Source of the DNA: Burkholderia sp. PAMC 26561
Lineage (GTDB): Bacteria > Pseudomonadota > Gammaproteobacteria > Burkholderiales > Burkholderiaceae
Assembly (NCBI RefSeq): GCF_001557535.2
Contig: NZ_CP014308.1
Coordinates: 729,819 to 793,818 of the forward strand
Reading direction: 5' to 3'
DNA: 64,000 bases
The notes under the pieces were generated by a model. It did no database searches. It was not told the DNA's origin and saw only the letters and a list, made by a program, of their open reading frames with translations. The translations under genes were made by a program, and so were the position numbers. Below are positions 9,372 through 18,125 of this stretch, in pieces. Numbering within the stretch: position 1 is the first letter of the stretch; each line of letters starts with the position of its first letter.

Positions 9372-10295
9372 ATGTCAATATCATTCGGCGCGACAAGTAC
9401 GGCCGACGAGGTAATCGAAGGAGTCGACCTACGCAACCGACGCGTACTCGTGACCGGCGTGTCTTCCGGGGTTGGCGTAGAGACGGCTCGTGTTCTGGCG
9501 TCTCACGGGGCGTGCGTGGTCGGCGCTGCCAGAGACCTGAACAAGGCTCTGCGGGCGACCGAACAGGTCCGCGCTCAGGCAACAAGGGGCGGAGGCTTCG
9601 ACCTTATTGAGCTTGATTTGGCCTCCCTTACGAGTATCCGTGCGAGCGCAGACAAACTAGTGAGGGCGGGCGAGCGCTTCGACGTCGTCATTGCCAACGC
9701 CGGTGTGATGGCGAGCCCGAAAGGGACGACCGCTGACGGATTCGAGACGCAGTTCGGGACCAACCACCTCGGGCATTTCGTTTTCGTCAACCGCATCGCG
9801 AGCCTCATCAAGCCTGGCGGCCGTCTCGTCACGGTCGCCTCAGCTGGTCATCGCGGCGCCGATGTCGATTTCGACGATCCTAATTTCGAGCACACGCCCT
9901 ACGATCCGCTGGTGGCGTATCGCCGATCCAAAACGGCGAACATCCTCTTCGCGGTCGAGTTCGACCGGCGTCACGAGCCTGCGGGCGTGCGCGCCGCAGC
10001 CGTGCACCCTGGCGCCGTGCTGACCGAGACCACCCGCAAAATGATCGAAAAGCAGCCGGCTGCCGCCTCTGCCTTCCAATGGAAAACCGTCGAACAGGGT
10101 GCGGCAACATCGGTGTGGGCAGGTTTCGTCGCGGCTGCCGACGAGGTCGGCGGCCTCTATTGCGAAGACTGTCACGTCGCTGCCGTGAACAACCGCCCCG
10201 CGGACGCTTTCGGTGTCAGGACCTACGCTCTAGATCCCGAGCATGCAAAAGCGCTGTGGATCAAAAGCGAGGAAATGGTCGGCGAGCGGTTCTGA
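9372..10295 (+). CDS. Short-chain dehydrogenase/reductase
   Basis: About 308 residues from the ATG at 9372, chosen because AGGAG lies 6 nt upstream; the upstream GTG at 9357 is less likely. It has the Rossmann TGxxxGxG variant VTGVSSGVG, the NAG motif (IANAGVM), the Ser of VASAGHRG and the catalytic YRRSK. The length and C-terminal PGAVLTET to VWAGF region fit the retinol dehydrogenase / WW-domain-oxidoreductase-like SDR subgroup. NAD(P)-dependent oxidoreductase of unknown substrate. It is followed by a convergent hydrolase gene. Confidence 0.92.
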   Translation: MSISFGATSTADEVIEGVDLRNRRVLVTGVSSGVGVETARVLASHGACVVGAARDLNKALRATEQVRAQATRGGGFDLIELDLASLTSIRASADKLVRAGERFDVVIANAGVMASPKGTTADGFETQFGTNHLGHFVFVNRIASLIKPGGRLVTVASAGHRGADVDFDDPNFEHTPYDPLVAYRRSKTANILFAVEFDRRHEPAGVRAAAVHPGAVLTETTRKMIEKQPAAASAFQWKTVEQGAATSVWAGFVAAADEVGGLYCEDCHVAAVNNRPADAFGVRTYALDPEHAKALWIKSEEMVGERF

Positions 10296-10384
10296 TTGCT
10301 GACATCACTGGCCTAGGTTTTGTGTGCTCAGACGCCTTGGGGTCAGGATTCAATTCCATTACATACGCATGGTCCTGAAAGTCA

Positions 10385-11335
10385 TTAAACTTTTTCGTCA
10401 GCTTCACCAAGAAAGGCCAAAAGTTCTCTAGTTACTGCTTCTGGCTGTTCCTCAGGCAGGAAATGTCCGCAGAACGGCACGACGATCCCGCGCACGTCAT
10501 CGGCGAATGCACGAAGCGGCGCCGCCATATCGGCGATGGATCCTTGATCGGAGCCAAGTGCTAGGAGCGGCATTTTGAGCTTCCCCTTGGTTGCTTGCTC
10601 TCGGTTCTGTCGAGCCGAAACCGCTGCGGCGCGGTAGTAGGCGAGCCCGGCGCGAAGCCCGCCGTCTTTCTTGAAGATCCTGAGATACTCGGTGAGGTCG
10701 GCGTCCGTGAAGGTCTCAGGATTCGCTGTTTTGCGGCGCAGAAACCAATCGAGGTACACGCGCTCGCGGCCGCTGATCAAGGCTTCGGGCAAATCAGGTA
10801 TGCCATGAAAGGCGAAATGCCAAGTGCGCCAAGCTTGATCCGGCGCGATCGGCAGGGCGTCCGGCAGCGTGATGCCTGGAATGCCGGCATCCAATAGGGC
10901 CAAGCGCCGCACTTGCTCGCTGAACAATGCCGCGTAGGGATACGCAACCCATGCGCCAACATCGTGGCCCACCAGGTTGCAGTTGGTTATCCCGAGTTGC
11001 TGAAGCAGCCCGTGCACGCGAACGGCTAACGTTTCCGTATCGTAACCATCGGCAGGTCGGTCCGAATCGCCTTGTCCGGGCAGGTCCGGTGCGATGACAC
11101 GGTAGGTCCCGCCGAGCAGTGGCATTACCTTTCGCCACGCAAACCAGCTTTCGGGAAAGCCAGCGAGGAGGACGACCACGGGTCCGTCCGCTTTGCCGCC
11201 CGAGACGTAGTGAATCCGGATGCCATCGACAGTTTGAAAGCCATGTTCGAAGCCGTCAAGGTCGGGATCGGGCCGAGAAGCGGGAGTGGCCTGAATCGGC
11301 CTGGTGGGCGGTGACGACAATTGCGGTTCGGTCAT
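10385..11335 (-). CDS. Alpha/beta hydrolase, epoxide-hydrolase-like
   Basis: 316 residues with the alpha/beta hydrolase order. The oxyanion region is VVVLLAGFPESWFAWRKVMP, the nucleophile elbow GHDVGAW has Asp (typical of epoxide hydrolases and dehalogenases rather than Ser esterases), a cap domain occupies the middle, and the C-terminal catalytic His is in CGHFLPEEQ. No signal peptide. Predicted cytosolic epoxide hydrolase or related enzyme. It is convergent with the SDR; no operon partner. Confidence 0.88.
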   Translation of the reverse strand: MTEPQLSSPPTRPIQATPASRPDPDLDGFEHGFQTVDGIRIHYVSGGKADGPVVVLLAGFPESWFAWRKVMPLLGGTYRVIAPDLPGQGDSDRPADGYDTETLAVRVHGLLQQLGITNCNLVGHDVGAWVAYPYAALFSEQVRRLALLDAGIPGITLPDALPIAPDQAWRTWHFAFHGIPDLPEALISGRERVYLDWFLRRKTANPETFTDADLTEYLRIFKKDGGLRAGLAYYRAAAVSARQNREQATKGKLKMPLLALGSDQGSIADMAAPLRAFADDVRGIVVPFCGHFLPEEQPEAVTRELLAFLGEADEKV

Positions 11336-11707
11336 GAGCGACGCTCCAAAAATTGGTCATAAAGAGGAGGAAGACCAGCCCCGCGTCAACGTGGAGGCGG
11401 CCATCGAAAGAAACTGGCCGCCGTGTTTGCAGTATGGCGACGCATCGGAGGGAGCGTTCCAAGGGTTGATTCTCTCGGATCGCCAAAAGACATGAAGAAT
11501 GGCAAGCAGGAGCCTATCGGCGTCGTGACAATGTTTGGGTGCCTGTTCGCGCAGACGATTGCAACTTCACGTGAATCGGCTGGGAGGGCCTGCGCCTGGT
11601 AGATCTCGCTCCGACAAGTCCGCGCGTGATCGCGAAGAAAAAGATTGTGCGAACCGGTGGTTTTGACGTGTCGTGATGCATGCAACTGACCGTTTCCAAC
11701 TTTGCCC
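11336..11707. other. Geneless stretch
   Basis: About 370 bases. A 53-residue frame from an ATG at 11334 (MSDAPKIGHKEEEDQPRVNV…) starts back-to-back with the hydrolase start codon, but it has no ribosome site and no recognisable content. No other signal seen. Confidence 0.35.
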
Positions 11708-12325
11708 TCATTTAGCGAGCAATCGCATAGTTTGGTCAACCGCGGCTGTTACCTCGGCGGGAGTCTGACCAATTTTGCCAACTACCCGAAATCCCTGCAC
11801 GAGACACAGAAGGATGCGTGCCGACGTGTCAGGATCAATTTCGGCCGCGATAGATTTATCGGATTGGCCGAGCTTTATAATGTCTCGAAAGAGCGCTTCC
11901 ACTCGCTGCAATGATCGCGTCACGCGCGCTGTCATTTCTTCGTCAAACAGGGCGATTTCGGTAGCGCTCGCTACCACCAAACAACCCCGTCGACCTTCAA
12001 TACCTTGTGACGACTCAGCGTAAAAAAGAAGCATGGCACGAAGCTTTTCCTCTCCGCTTTGCTGAGCATCGAGCAAACCTCGCAGATGCGCACTACGGAC
12101 ATCGGTATAGCGAACAAAGGCGGCAAGGAAGATCGCCCGCTTGTCACTGAACGCCTTGTAGATGCTGCCAGCGGTAAGACCCATGGCCGAGCCCAACTCC
12201 GTTAGCGACGCAGCGTGATATCCGCGCTCTCGAAAAACGAGCAGTGCCGCGTCCAAGGCAGCATTCATATCAAACTGCCGTGGCCGACCAGGGCCGCGAC
12301 GTCCAATTTCCAACGTATTATCCAT
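11708..12325 (-). CDS. TetR/AcrR family transcriptional regulator
   Basis: 205 residues. The N-terminus GRRGPGRPRQFDMNAALDAA and helix-turn-helix SLTELGSAMGLTAGSIYKAF are classic for the family. The C-terminal domain contains GCLVVASATEIALFD, the same subgroup feature as the first TetR in this window. It is the last gene of the minus-strand run beginning at 16309 and may autoregulate or control that run. Confidence 0.9.
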   Translation of the reverse strand: MDNTLEIGRRGPGRPRQFDMNAALDAALLVFRERGYHAASLTELGSAMGLTAGSIYKAFSDKRAIFLAAFVRYTDVRSAHLRGLLDAQQSGEEKLRAMLLFYAESSQGIEGRRGCLVVASATEIALFDEEMTARVTRSLQRVEALFRDIIKLGQSDKSIAAEIDPDTSARILLCLVQGFRVVGKIGQTPAEVTAAVDQTMRLLAK

Positions 12326-12401
12326 GCTGATAGATGCTATTCCAAGTTATTGAGGAAGGTCGACTTTAATAATTTAGCGTCCGTTAGTACTACTGCTTCG
12401 T

Positions 12402-13061
12402 TTAATCGAAGCCGGCCCGCAGCGGTTCCCATCTCAATGCAGCCATCGCGAGCAACGATCCGATGATAGGTAAAGGCCACGGTCGATGAATGTCGAGATG
12501 TTGCAAAGCTGCTGCAGTGCACGAGCCCGCGAGCAAACTCGCCCACAAAGGTGCCTGAAGAGTCCAAGACAAGTCGGCGCGCCTGCCAGTCACCCAATTG
12601 CCGATCCCCTGTCCGAACTTGATAAGTGCACCAGTTACATAGGTCAGGCTCACGCTCATCCCGTTGACCTTTGTCAACGCCGCATTCAACGCACCCATCG
12701 CCGGCACGAACGCCAAGCTTGCCACGTGCGGTTGAGCCACTGGTATGCAGAGCATTGCCGATACCGCTGAAACTACCGCAGCGGTACGATGATTCCCGGA
12801 GATATTGAACAAAGCTTCTCCGCCTGCGGCTCCGAGAACGAAAAGTCCGACCAGCATGGCAATGTCGACTGAGCGCGCGAAATCGTGACTGCCCAGTAAC
12901 ATGCCGAGCATCGTCGTATTGCCGCTCATGAATGATACGTAAAGACCGTGAAGCTCGACGAAGCCATACACGTCCGTCGCACCCGCCAAAAACGCCATCC
13001 CGCCCGCGAGCGCGAGCGCCGACATCACGCTCGTCTCACTGGGGTTGCATCGTGTGGACAC
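12402..13061 (-). CDS. YoaK/DUF1275 family membrane protein
   Basis: 219 residues starting at a GTG immediately after the stop of the DoxX gene (TAG-GTG), implying translational coupling. Six hydrophobic segments and the family motifs FLAGATDVYGF near residue 25 and FVELHGLYVSFMSGNTTMLG near 35-55 identify DUF1275 (YoaK). Inner-membrane protein of unknown transport or structural role. Confidence 0.9.
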   Translation of the reverse strand: MSTRCNPSETSVMSALALAGGMAFLAGATDVYGFVELHGLYVSFMSGNTTMLGMLLGSHDFARSVDIAMLVGLFVLGAAGGEALFNISGNHRTAAVVSAVSAMLCIPVAQPHVASLAFVPAMGALNAALTKVNGMSVSLTYVTGALIKFGQGIGNWVTGRRADLSWTLQAPLWASLLAGSCTAAALQHLDIHRPWPLPIIGSLLAMAALRWEPLRAGFD

Positions 13062-13436
13062 CTAGGTCAGCCCTGCAACGAACGCCAATCCGCCGATCAC
13101 GCCAAGATTAGATGTCCATCCGTCGATTGCGGACATGCGTTTTTCACCGGTCAAGGCCCAGGTGTTCATCAACATGCACGAACTTGCAATCGTAAAGAGG
13201 ATCAAGGCAATTGCAGCAAGTGGAGCGTGCCACCTGACAATGATAGCGATCCCGGCGAGCATCTCGAACATCGAGCCGGCGAGGAGAGTTGCCGTCGGAA
13301 AGGGCACGCCCCGCTCGGCAATCTTCTGCGTCATGGTGGGTAGGACAAAGAAGTGGTGTATGCCACCAATCACGAAGAGAACGCCGACAAGAAAACGGCC
13401 GGCCGACAATAAGAACACGGGATTGATAAAAGACAT
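13062..13436 (-). CDS. DoxX family membrane protein
   Basis: 124 residues with four transmembrane helices and the DoxX-type opening (LSAGRFLVGVLFVIGGIHHF), then PTATLLAGSMFEMLAGIAII. The ATG overlaps the stop of the isomerase gene (TAATG), and the next gene begins right after its stop. DoxX-like proteins act in thiosulfate:quinone reduction or redox homeostasis; the specific role here is unknown. Confidence 0.88.
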   Translation of the reverse strand: MSFINPVFLLSAGRFLVGVLFVIGGIHHFFVLPTMTQKIAERGVPFPTATLLAGSMFEMLAGIAIIVRWHAPLAAIALILFTIASSCMLMNTWALTGEKRMSAIDGWTSNLGVIGGLAFVAGLT

Positions 13437-14304
13437 TATGGTGTCTGTTCGCTCTTTGCAGCGCTCGCATACGTCGCGCGTAAAAACGTGAGGCCATCCC
13501 TAACCAAATCGTCCGGTGACGCTGCCAGATCGCGCCAGGAACGGGTTGTCGCAGCGAGACCGGGCTGGTTCCAAGCGAAGCTTTCAATCACACACCAGCC
13601 ATCGTAGCTGACGTCGCGAAGCGCCGTCATGAACGCCGTCCAGTCTGTCTGGCCGGTGCCGGGCGTCCCCCTATCGTTTTCAGCTACGTGCACGTGTCGA
13701 AGCCTTCGAGCGGCACTTCGCAAAGTCGCAGCCTGATTCTTCTCCTCGATGATCATATGCGCGCTGTCCAAGAGCAGTCCTATCCGTTCGTCGTCGATCG
13801 CGTTGCAGAGCGCTGTCCCGTCAGCGGCGGTGTTGAGAAAGAATGTCTCCCAGCGGTTCACGGGTTCGATCGCCAAGGTGACCTCCAGCCGATCAAGGTC
13901 GGGCTTTAATGCCGTGAAAGCGGCGACCGCCCAGGCCCACTCTTGAGATGTCCGTCGTTCGCCGGTGAACCAGCCGACTTTCGCGTAAAGCAAGCCTGCC
14001 ACGACCCTTGCCCCAATGCGTGCCGCCATAGTGACTGCTTCGCGCAAATAGTCCAGCCCATCGGCACGGGCTTTGGCAGACGGATGGATGATGCTAAGTT
14101 CCGGTTCCGGGGGGCCGTGCAGAGTGTGCAGCCCATATCCAGACGCTCTAATTCGGCCCGGATGTCGTCCGCCGGGAAACCGTCGAAGCCAGAACGCGCG
14201 AACTCTATTCCATCTGCACCCAAGCCTTTCAGGTGCTCAATAAGGCCCAGGTCTGCGGCAGCGAAACGATTGGTCCATAGGTAGGTGTTGACGCCCATCC
14301 TCAT
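13436..14304 (-). pseudogene. Sugar phosphate isomerase/epimerase with frameshift
   Basis: The start (MRMGVNTYLWTNRF) overlaps the upstream hydrolase stop as ATGA. About 65 residues in, the frame shifts. Adding one C to the C6 run at about 14111-14116 joins CTLCTAP to PEPELSIIHPSAKARADGLD and the downstream open frame (REAVTMAARIGARVVAGLLY). The intact frame has the xylose-isomerase-like TIM barrel features: EPVNRWETFFLNT, LLLDSAHMIIEE and HVHVAENDRGTPGTG (metal ligands Glu, Asp, His, Glu). Such enzymes act on keto sugars or inosose-like substrates. One missing base in a homopolymer could be a true mutation or a read error. Confidence 0.85.
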
Positions 14305-15299
14305 ACCGACACCCGACCAGCACAAGCAGAGATCCTCATAAGCTCGGCGACGAACGGTGCCCACAACCGCCCGTCCCGTAAGTTCTGGTGCCCCCTCGAG
14401 CCAGGTCCAGGTTCGATCGTAACGGCGCGACCGCTCGGAACGTTCAAAATGGCCCGCTCCAGCACACCGAGCGTAGGAGGATTAAGCTCGTCATCGGCGA
14501 AATTTACAGCCAGCAGCGGCGCCGTGATTTTCCCTAACTGCGACGCCGGGTCGTAATCCCACGACGCGTCGAACTCCCATATCATGTCATTGACGTCCTG
14601 CGTGTTGATTGCGGTGGCGGCGACGGTTCGAATGTGTTCGTCGGCGGCGGCAACGTTGTCAAACTGCTGTGCTAGGCGCACTGGACTGTCCACAAGCAGT
14701 GCGAAGAGGTTCCAAGCCGCACCCAATTCCGCGTGCCCGGCGGCCGTATCCGGCCGGATCATCGACAGCATGATGCGCCGCATCAGCAAATTTCGGCCGG
14801 TCAGCTTCTCTGGCAGGCTTGCAATGGGCATGAGCGCGCTCATCATGTTTGGATAGGCTTGGCCCCACATCCACGTCTGCATCCCGCCCATGCTCGTCCC
14901 CAATACGAGACGCAAGCGATTGACGCCAAGGTATTGCGTCACCAAGACGTGCTGAGCTCGGACAAGATCGCCGTAGGTGTACTTCGGAAAGCGCGCGCCT
15001 AACCCATCGCTCGGCTTGCTCGAATGTCCGTGGCCGATGGCGTCTGGCAGGATAACGAAATGCGTCGCCAGGTCGAGCGGCTGACTCGGGCCGAACAGAG
15101 CGTCAGCCGTTTCCGATTGGAGGAACTGTACGCCGCTGCCTGATGTGCCGTGAAGCATGAGTACCACATTGTCGCCCGACGGGGCACGGGATCCGAGCGT
15201 TCGGCAGTAAAGACGCACGTTCATGCACTTCCCGCTATCGAACTGGAAGCCATCGACGTCGAACGTCTGCGCAACGGCACGGTGGATCCATTCGTTCAT
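14301..15299 (-). CDS. Alpha/beta hydrolase, homoserine O-acetyltransferase-like
   Basis: 332 residues. It has LMLHGTSGSG (oxyanion), a nucleophile Ser in GTSMGGMQTW, an acid near NFADDELNPP and a His in GPGSRGHQNL. The GTSMGGMQ elbow and overall length resemble the MetX/homoserine acetyltransferase-like hydrolase branch. It begins 8 bp after the beta-propeller stop and ends in an ATGA overlap with the isomerase gene, so it is firmly in the operon. Acyl transfer or ester hydrolysis on an unknown substrate. Confidence 0.88.
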   Translation of the reverse strand: MNEWIHRAVAQTFDVDGFQFDSGKCMNVRLYCRTLGSRAPSGDNVVLMLHGTSGSGVQFLQSETADALFGPSQPLDLATHFVILPDAIGHGHSSKPSDGLGARFPKYTYGDLVRAQHVLVTQYLGVNRLRLVLGTSMGGMQTWMWGQAYPNMMSALMPIASLPEKLTGRNLLMRRIMLSMIRPDTAAGHAELGAAWNLFALLVDSPVRLAQQFDNVAAADEHIRTVAATAINTQDVNDMIWEFDASWDYDPASQLGKITAPLLAVNFADDELNPPTLGVLERAILNVPSGRAVTIEPGPGSRGHQNLRDGRLWAPFVAELMRISACAGRVSV

Positions 15300-15307
15300 G
15301 ATCGCTC

Positions 15308-16309
15308 CTAGAAAAACGACAAGGTCTCGACGCCTTCGCCAACGGGCATGGAGCGCAGCACTTCTGCTGCGTCAAGATCGACGATGCAAAGCGAACCTTC
15401 ATTCTGGTTAGCAATAAGAACCGTCTTGCAGTCTGCGTGAAACGCCATGTTCATCGGTCCATTGCCGACATGGACGATGCGCTGACGCCCGAGATCGGCG
15501 TCGAAAATCGTTGCCAGCGGTTCCTCGAAACTCGTGACGACGAGGTACCTGCCATCGGGACTGTATCGGGCGATTTGCGCGGGTTTGGCGTGCCCGTCGA
15601 GCGCAATCGTTCGGGTTACGACATCAGTTGAAGTGTCCACAACGAGGATCTGCGGCGTAGTTGCATTCACCAGGATTACCGTTCGGCCGTCCGGTGACAG
15701 TCCGATACCGGCTAGGCCACCCGGCGCCGCAATGCTGCCGACGCGCTTCCGCGCTTTGAGGTCAATGACCGACGCAAATGCATCTTCTTCGTTCTCTGTG
15801 TAGAGCTTGGTGCCGTTGGGCAGTACCTCAATACGGTGTGCTTTATTGGAGCCGACTTCGATGACGTCTCGTATTTCCCAGGACCCGACATCCAGATCCA
15901 GCACGACACCGCTGTTCTCGCAGACACAATACAACTCGCCTTCGCGGCCCCAGCGAAGGCCGTGGGGCGCGAGATAGGGCGCAGTGCTGATATCGCCTAT
16001 ATGGCGACGGGCCTGGAGATCGAACACGGCGATGAGGTGGCCGGGGTTTGGATTATCGCCATGTTTGCCGTCTCCATAGATTGGAACGTAAGCGGTCTTT
16101 CGGTCAGCCGACACAGCGATTTCGTGGACGCGCGGCGCAAACCCTGAAAGCGTCAATACCGTCTCATAGGTCGAGGGATCTAGGAACAGGATCTTGTTGG
16201 CGATCTTGTCGACTGCGATCAGACCATCGGCCCCGGTTATGAAATTGGGATCGCGTGACAGTTGGGTCTGTTTCGGACCGGCGGCAGTAGGATTCGTTTG
16301 CGTGTTCAT
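15308..16309 (-). CDS. YncE-like beta-propeller protein
   Basis: 333 residues made of repeated 40-residue propeller units (DGLIAVDKIANKILFLDPST, KRVGSIAAPGGLAGIGLSPD, GNGPMNMAFHADCKTVLIAN and others). There is no obvious signal peptide: the N-terminus MNTQTNPTAAGPKQTQLSRD is polar, unlike periplasmic YncE. First gene of the minus-strand run. It may bind a ligand or act as a lactonase-like enzyme; function not established. Confidence 0.85.
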   Translation of the reverse strand: MNTQTNPTAAGPKQTQLSRDPNFITGADGLIAVDKIANKILFLDPSTYETVLTLSGFAPRVHEIAVSADRKTAYVPIYGDGKHGDNPNPGHLIAVFDLQARRHIGDISTAPYLAPHGLRWGREGELYCVCENSGVVLDLDVGSWEIRDVIEVGSNKAHRIEVLPNGTKLYTENEEDAFASVIDLKARKRVGSIAAPGGLAGIGLSPDGRTVILVNATTPQILVVDTSTDVVTRTIALDGHAKPAQIARYSPDGRYLVVTSFEEPLATIFDADLGRQRIVHVGNGPMNMAFHADCKTVLIANQNEGSLCIVDLDAAEVLRSMPVGEGVETLSFF

Positions 16310-16780
16310 GCATTTAGTATGGAAGTGATCGTTTCCTAAATCAAGGTTTATTTGTCATCAATCTTTTTTGCTGAAAAGGGTAATACGGCGCAGTAAGCAG
16401 TCGAACGCGAAGGCGGCGGTGCATCGGTAGCAGTCGATTCTGCAGCGGTCTGGCCGCTTACCAAACGTTCACGACCGGCCGTGATGAGCATGCACAAACG
16501 TTGAGGGCGGTCACAATCCCTGACGTGGTGTCAGACGCAATGAGGAAATCGAAAAGGTAATGGCGATCGTAAATCCAGCGAAGCAACGGGATTTTACAAG
16601 CCGTATATCGAAGGAAAGATTTTTCGGAGGCATCAAAGCTCTTAAAAATGCATCAAAGAAGAGATGAATGTGTGTTTCATTGATAGTTAGTAATCCTGAT
16701 AACTTTTATTATCGGGATTGCATTTGAAGGGTAAAATAGGGCATTTTCCCATCGCGCTTCTTCGCAGACCCTGAGTTTCC
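16310..16780. other. Intergenic region with imperfect palindrome
   Basis: 470 bases between the divergent beta-propeller operon and the gene at 16781. It is AT-richer than its flanks. An inverted repeat with 11-nt arms and one mismatch (AATCCTGATAA at 16692-16702; TTATCGGGATT at 16709-16719) and a following TAAAAT could be an operator and -10 box. No gene seen. Confidence 0.45.
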
Positions 16781-17320
16781 ATGACCCAGACCCCGCCCGC
16801 AGTCCCGCCAGACAAGGACGCACCGCTCGATCCGGTCACCGCGCGCATCGTCCTGCGCCTGGATGACGCCATTTCGGCATTCCGGGCAGGGGACGGGCCT
16901 GCCGCCTTAAATTCGGCCAGTCGCCTGATGGGCGAACTGATGGACGATGAGATTACGAGCGCCGCGGCTCGGCGGGGTGAGCGACCACGCGTTCCTCGAC
17001 GGCCCGACCGCGTCGAGCTGGCCATTCTCACGGCGCTTGCTGATACGTACGGCAACGAGATTCTGACCAACGCATCGCTCGGTTACGCACTGCGCTTGGT
17101 CGCGCAACATGGAGGTGTGGCGCTGGTTCAGCGCGTCTTATGGGGCGAGTCCGCGTCCGATGTGCAACTGGCCACGATGCTTGGTGCGGCCCGCGCAGCA
17201 TTCACCCAGATCGCCTTCGCGTTCAGTGACGATCTCCTGGCAGAAGCGAACGGTGTGCTGTCCGGATTCCGCCCGCGGCCACCGGGCGGCCCAAAGTCGA
17301 TCCGAGGCAAGCGTGGCTGA
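16781..17320 (+). CDS. Hypothetical protein (179 aa)
   Basis: A soluble, mostly helical protein with a proline-rich N-terminus (MTQTPPAVPPDKDAPLDP) and a helical body (VELAILTALADTYGNEILTN). No family recognised. Its stop overlaps the GTG start of the broken gene that follows by 8 bases, so the two were probably a translationally coupled pair. Confidence 0.6.
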   Translation: MTQTPPAVPPDKDAPLDPVTARIVLRLDDAISAFRAGDGPAALNSASRLMGELMDDEITSAAARRGERPRVPRRPDRVELAILTALADTYGNEILTNASLGYALRLVAQHGGVALVQRVLWGESASDVQLATMLGAARAAFTQIAFAFSDDLLAEANGVLSGFRPRPPGGPKSIRGKRG

Positions 17321-17839
17321 AAATCTCACGCTCACCTACGGCTACACCGCGAAGGATCTCGCGGCGGTGCGCGCGTATGCCATCGCGGCAGCGCCATCCC
17401 CACCGGATGAGTTCGGCGAACTGCTCATGTAGGGAATCATCCTGCAAAAAGACAGAGACCTGAGTGCCGAGAAGATTCAAGCATATGCCACGAGATTGGA
17501 AGGTTCAGGGATGTCCGCGACGTTGCCGTGGATGACCTCCTGGTTGAATAGCACGCGCTACTATTGAGAGAAGGACTACCAGAAAGCCCACCCATACGCC
17601 GAAGAAGCCTTCAATCGAGCCGAATATTGCGCTGGAGCACATCAAACCCTTCTGTTGATGCAATTCATCGATTTGGCTGCGAAGAACGACAAATGGAAAG
17701 AGTTCAAGAGTTCAAGAAGAAAGTTCAGTGGGCCGAGTATTTGGGGATTGAACTGAACGGTTTTGAAAAGTCGACAACCACAGGTGACGGGTTGAAGTCC
17801 ATGTTCGAATTCAACAAGAGAAGCCACTACCTCTATTAG
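17313..17839 (+). pseudogene. Decayed gene: two nonsense codons and an 8-bp tandem duplication
   Basis: The frame from the GTG at 17313 reads VAENLTLTYGYTAKDLAAVRAY, broken here into VAENLTLTYGYTAKD and LAAVRAYAIAA. It continues through a TAG at 17430 and a TGA at 17565 with good coding character on both sides. Later stretches include SAEKIQAYATRLEGSGMSAT, YAEEAFNRAEYCAGAH and MQFIDLAAKNDKWKEF. At 17698-17713 the unit AAGAGTTC occurs twice in tandem. Removing one copy restores KWKEFKKKVQWAEYLGIELN in frame to a stop at 17839. The product would have been about 170 residues, of unknown family. The three lesions show real decay rather than read error. Confidence 0.6.
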
Positions 17840-18125
17840 AAGCACGGCAGCCGACACTGACCGGCGGAGCGTTGCCAGCCTATGGTGCGTTCGACTCGAC
17901 CTGACATGGGCCGACATCGAACCGCGACGTTCATTGTCGACCCGGGCAAACTATGCGCGTGTCACCTCTCCGTAGAGCTCGACTACTGGCCCGTCCGTGA
18001 TATGCGACAGAAGTTCGGGCAACATCGCTCGAGCTATCAAAGGTGTTCAGTGGTCCGGGACGGCAATCGCATTGCCCTTGAAGCGACTCTCCGTGCACGT
18101 GGCCAATCGCCGGACCAAACCAGCT

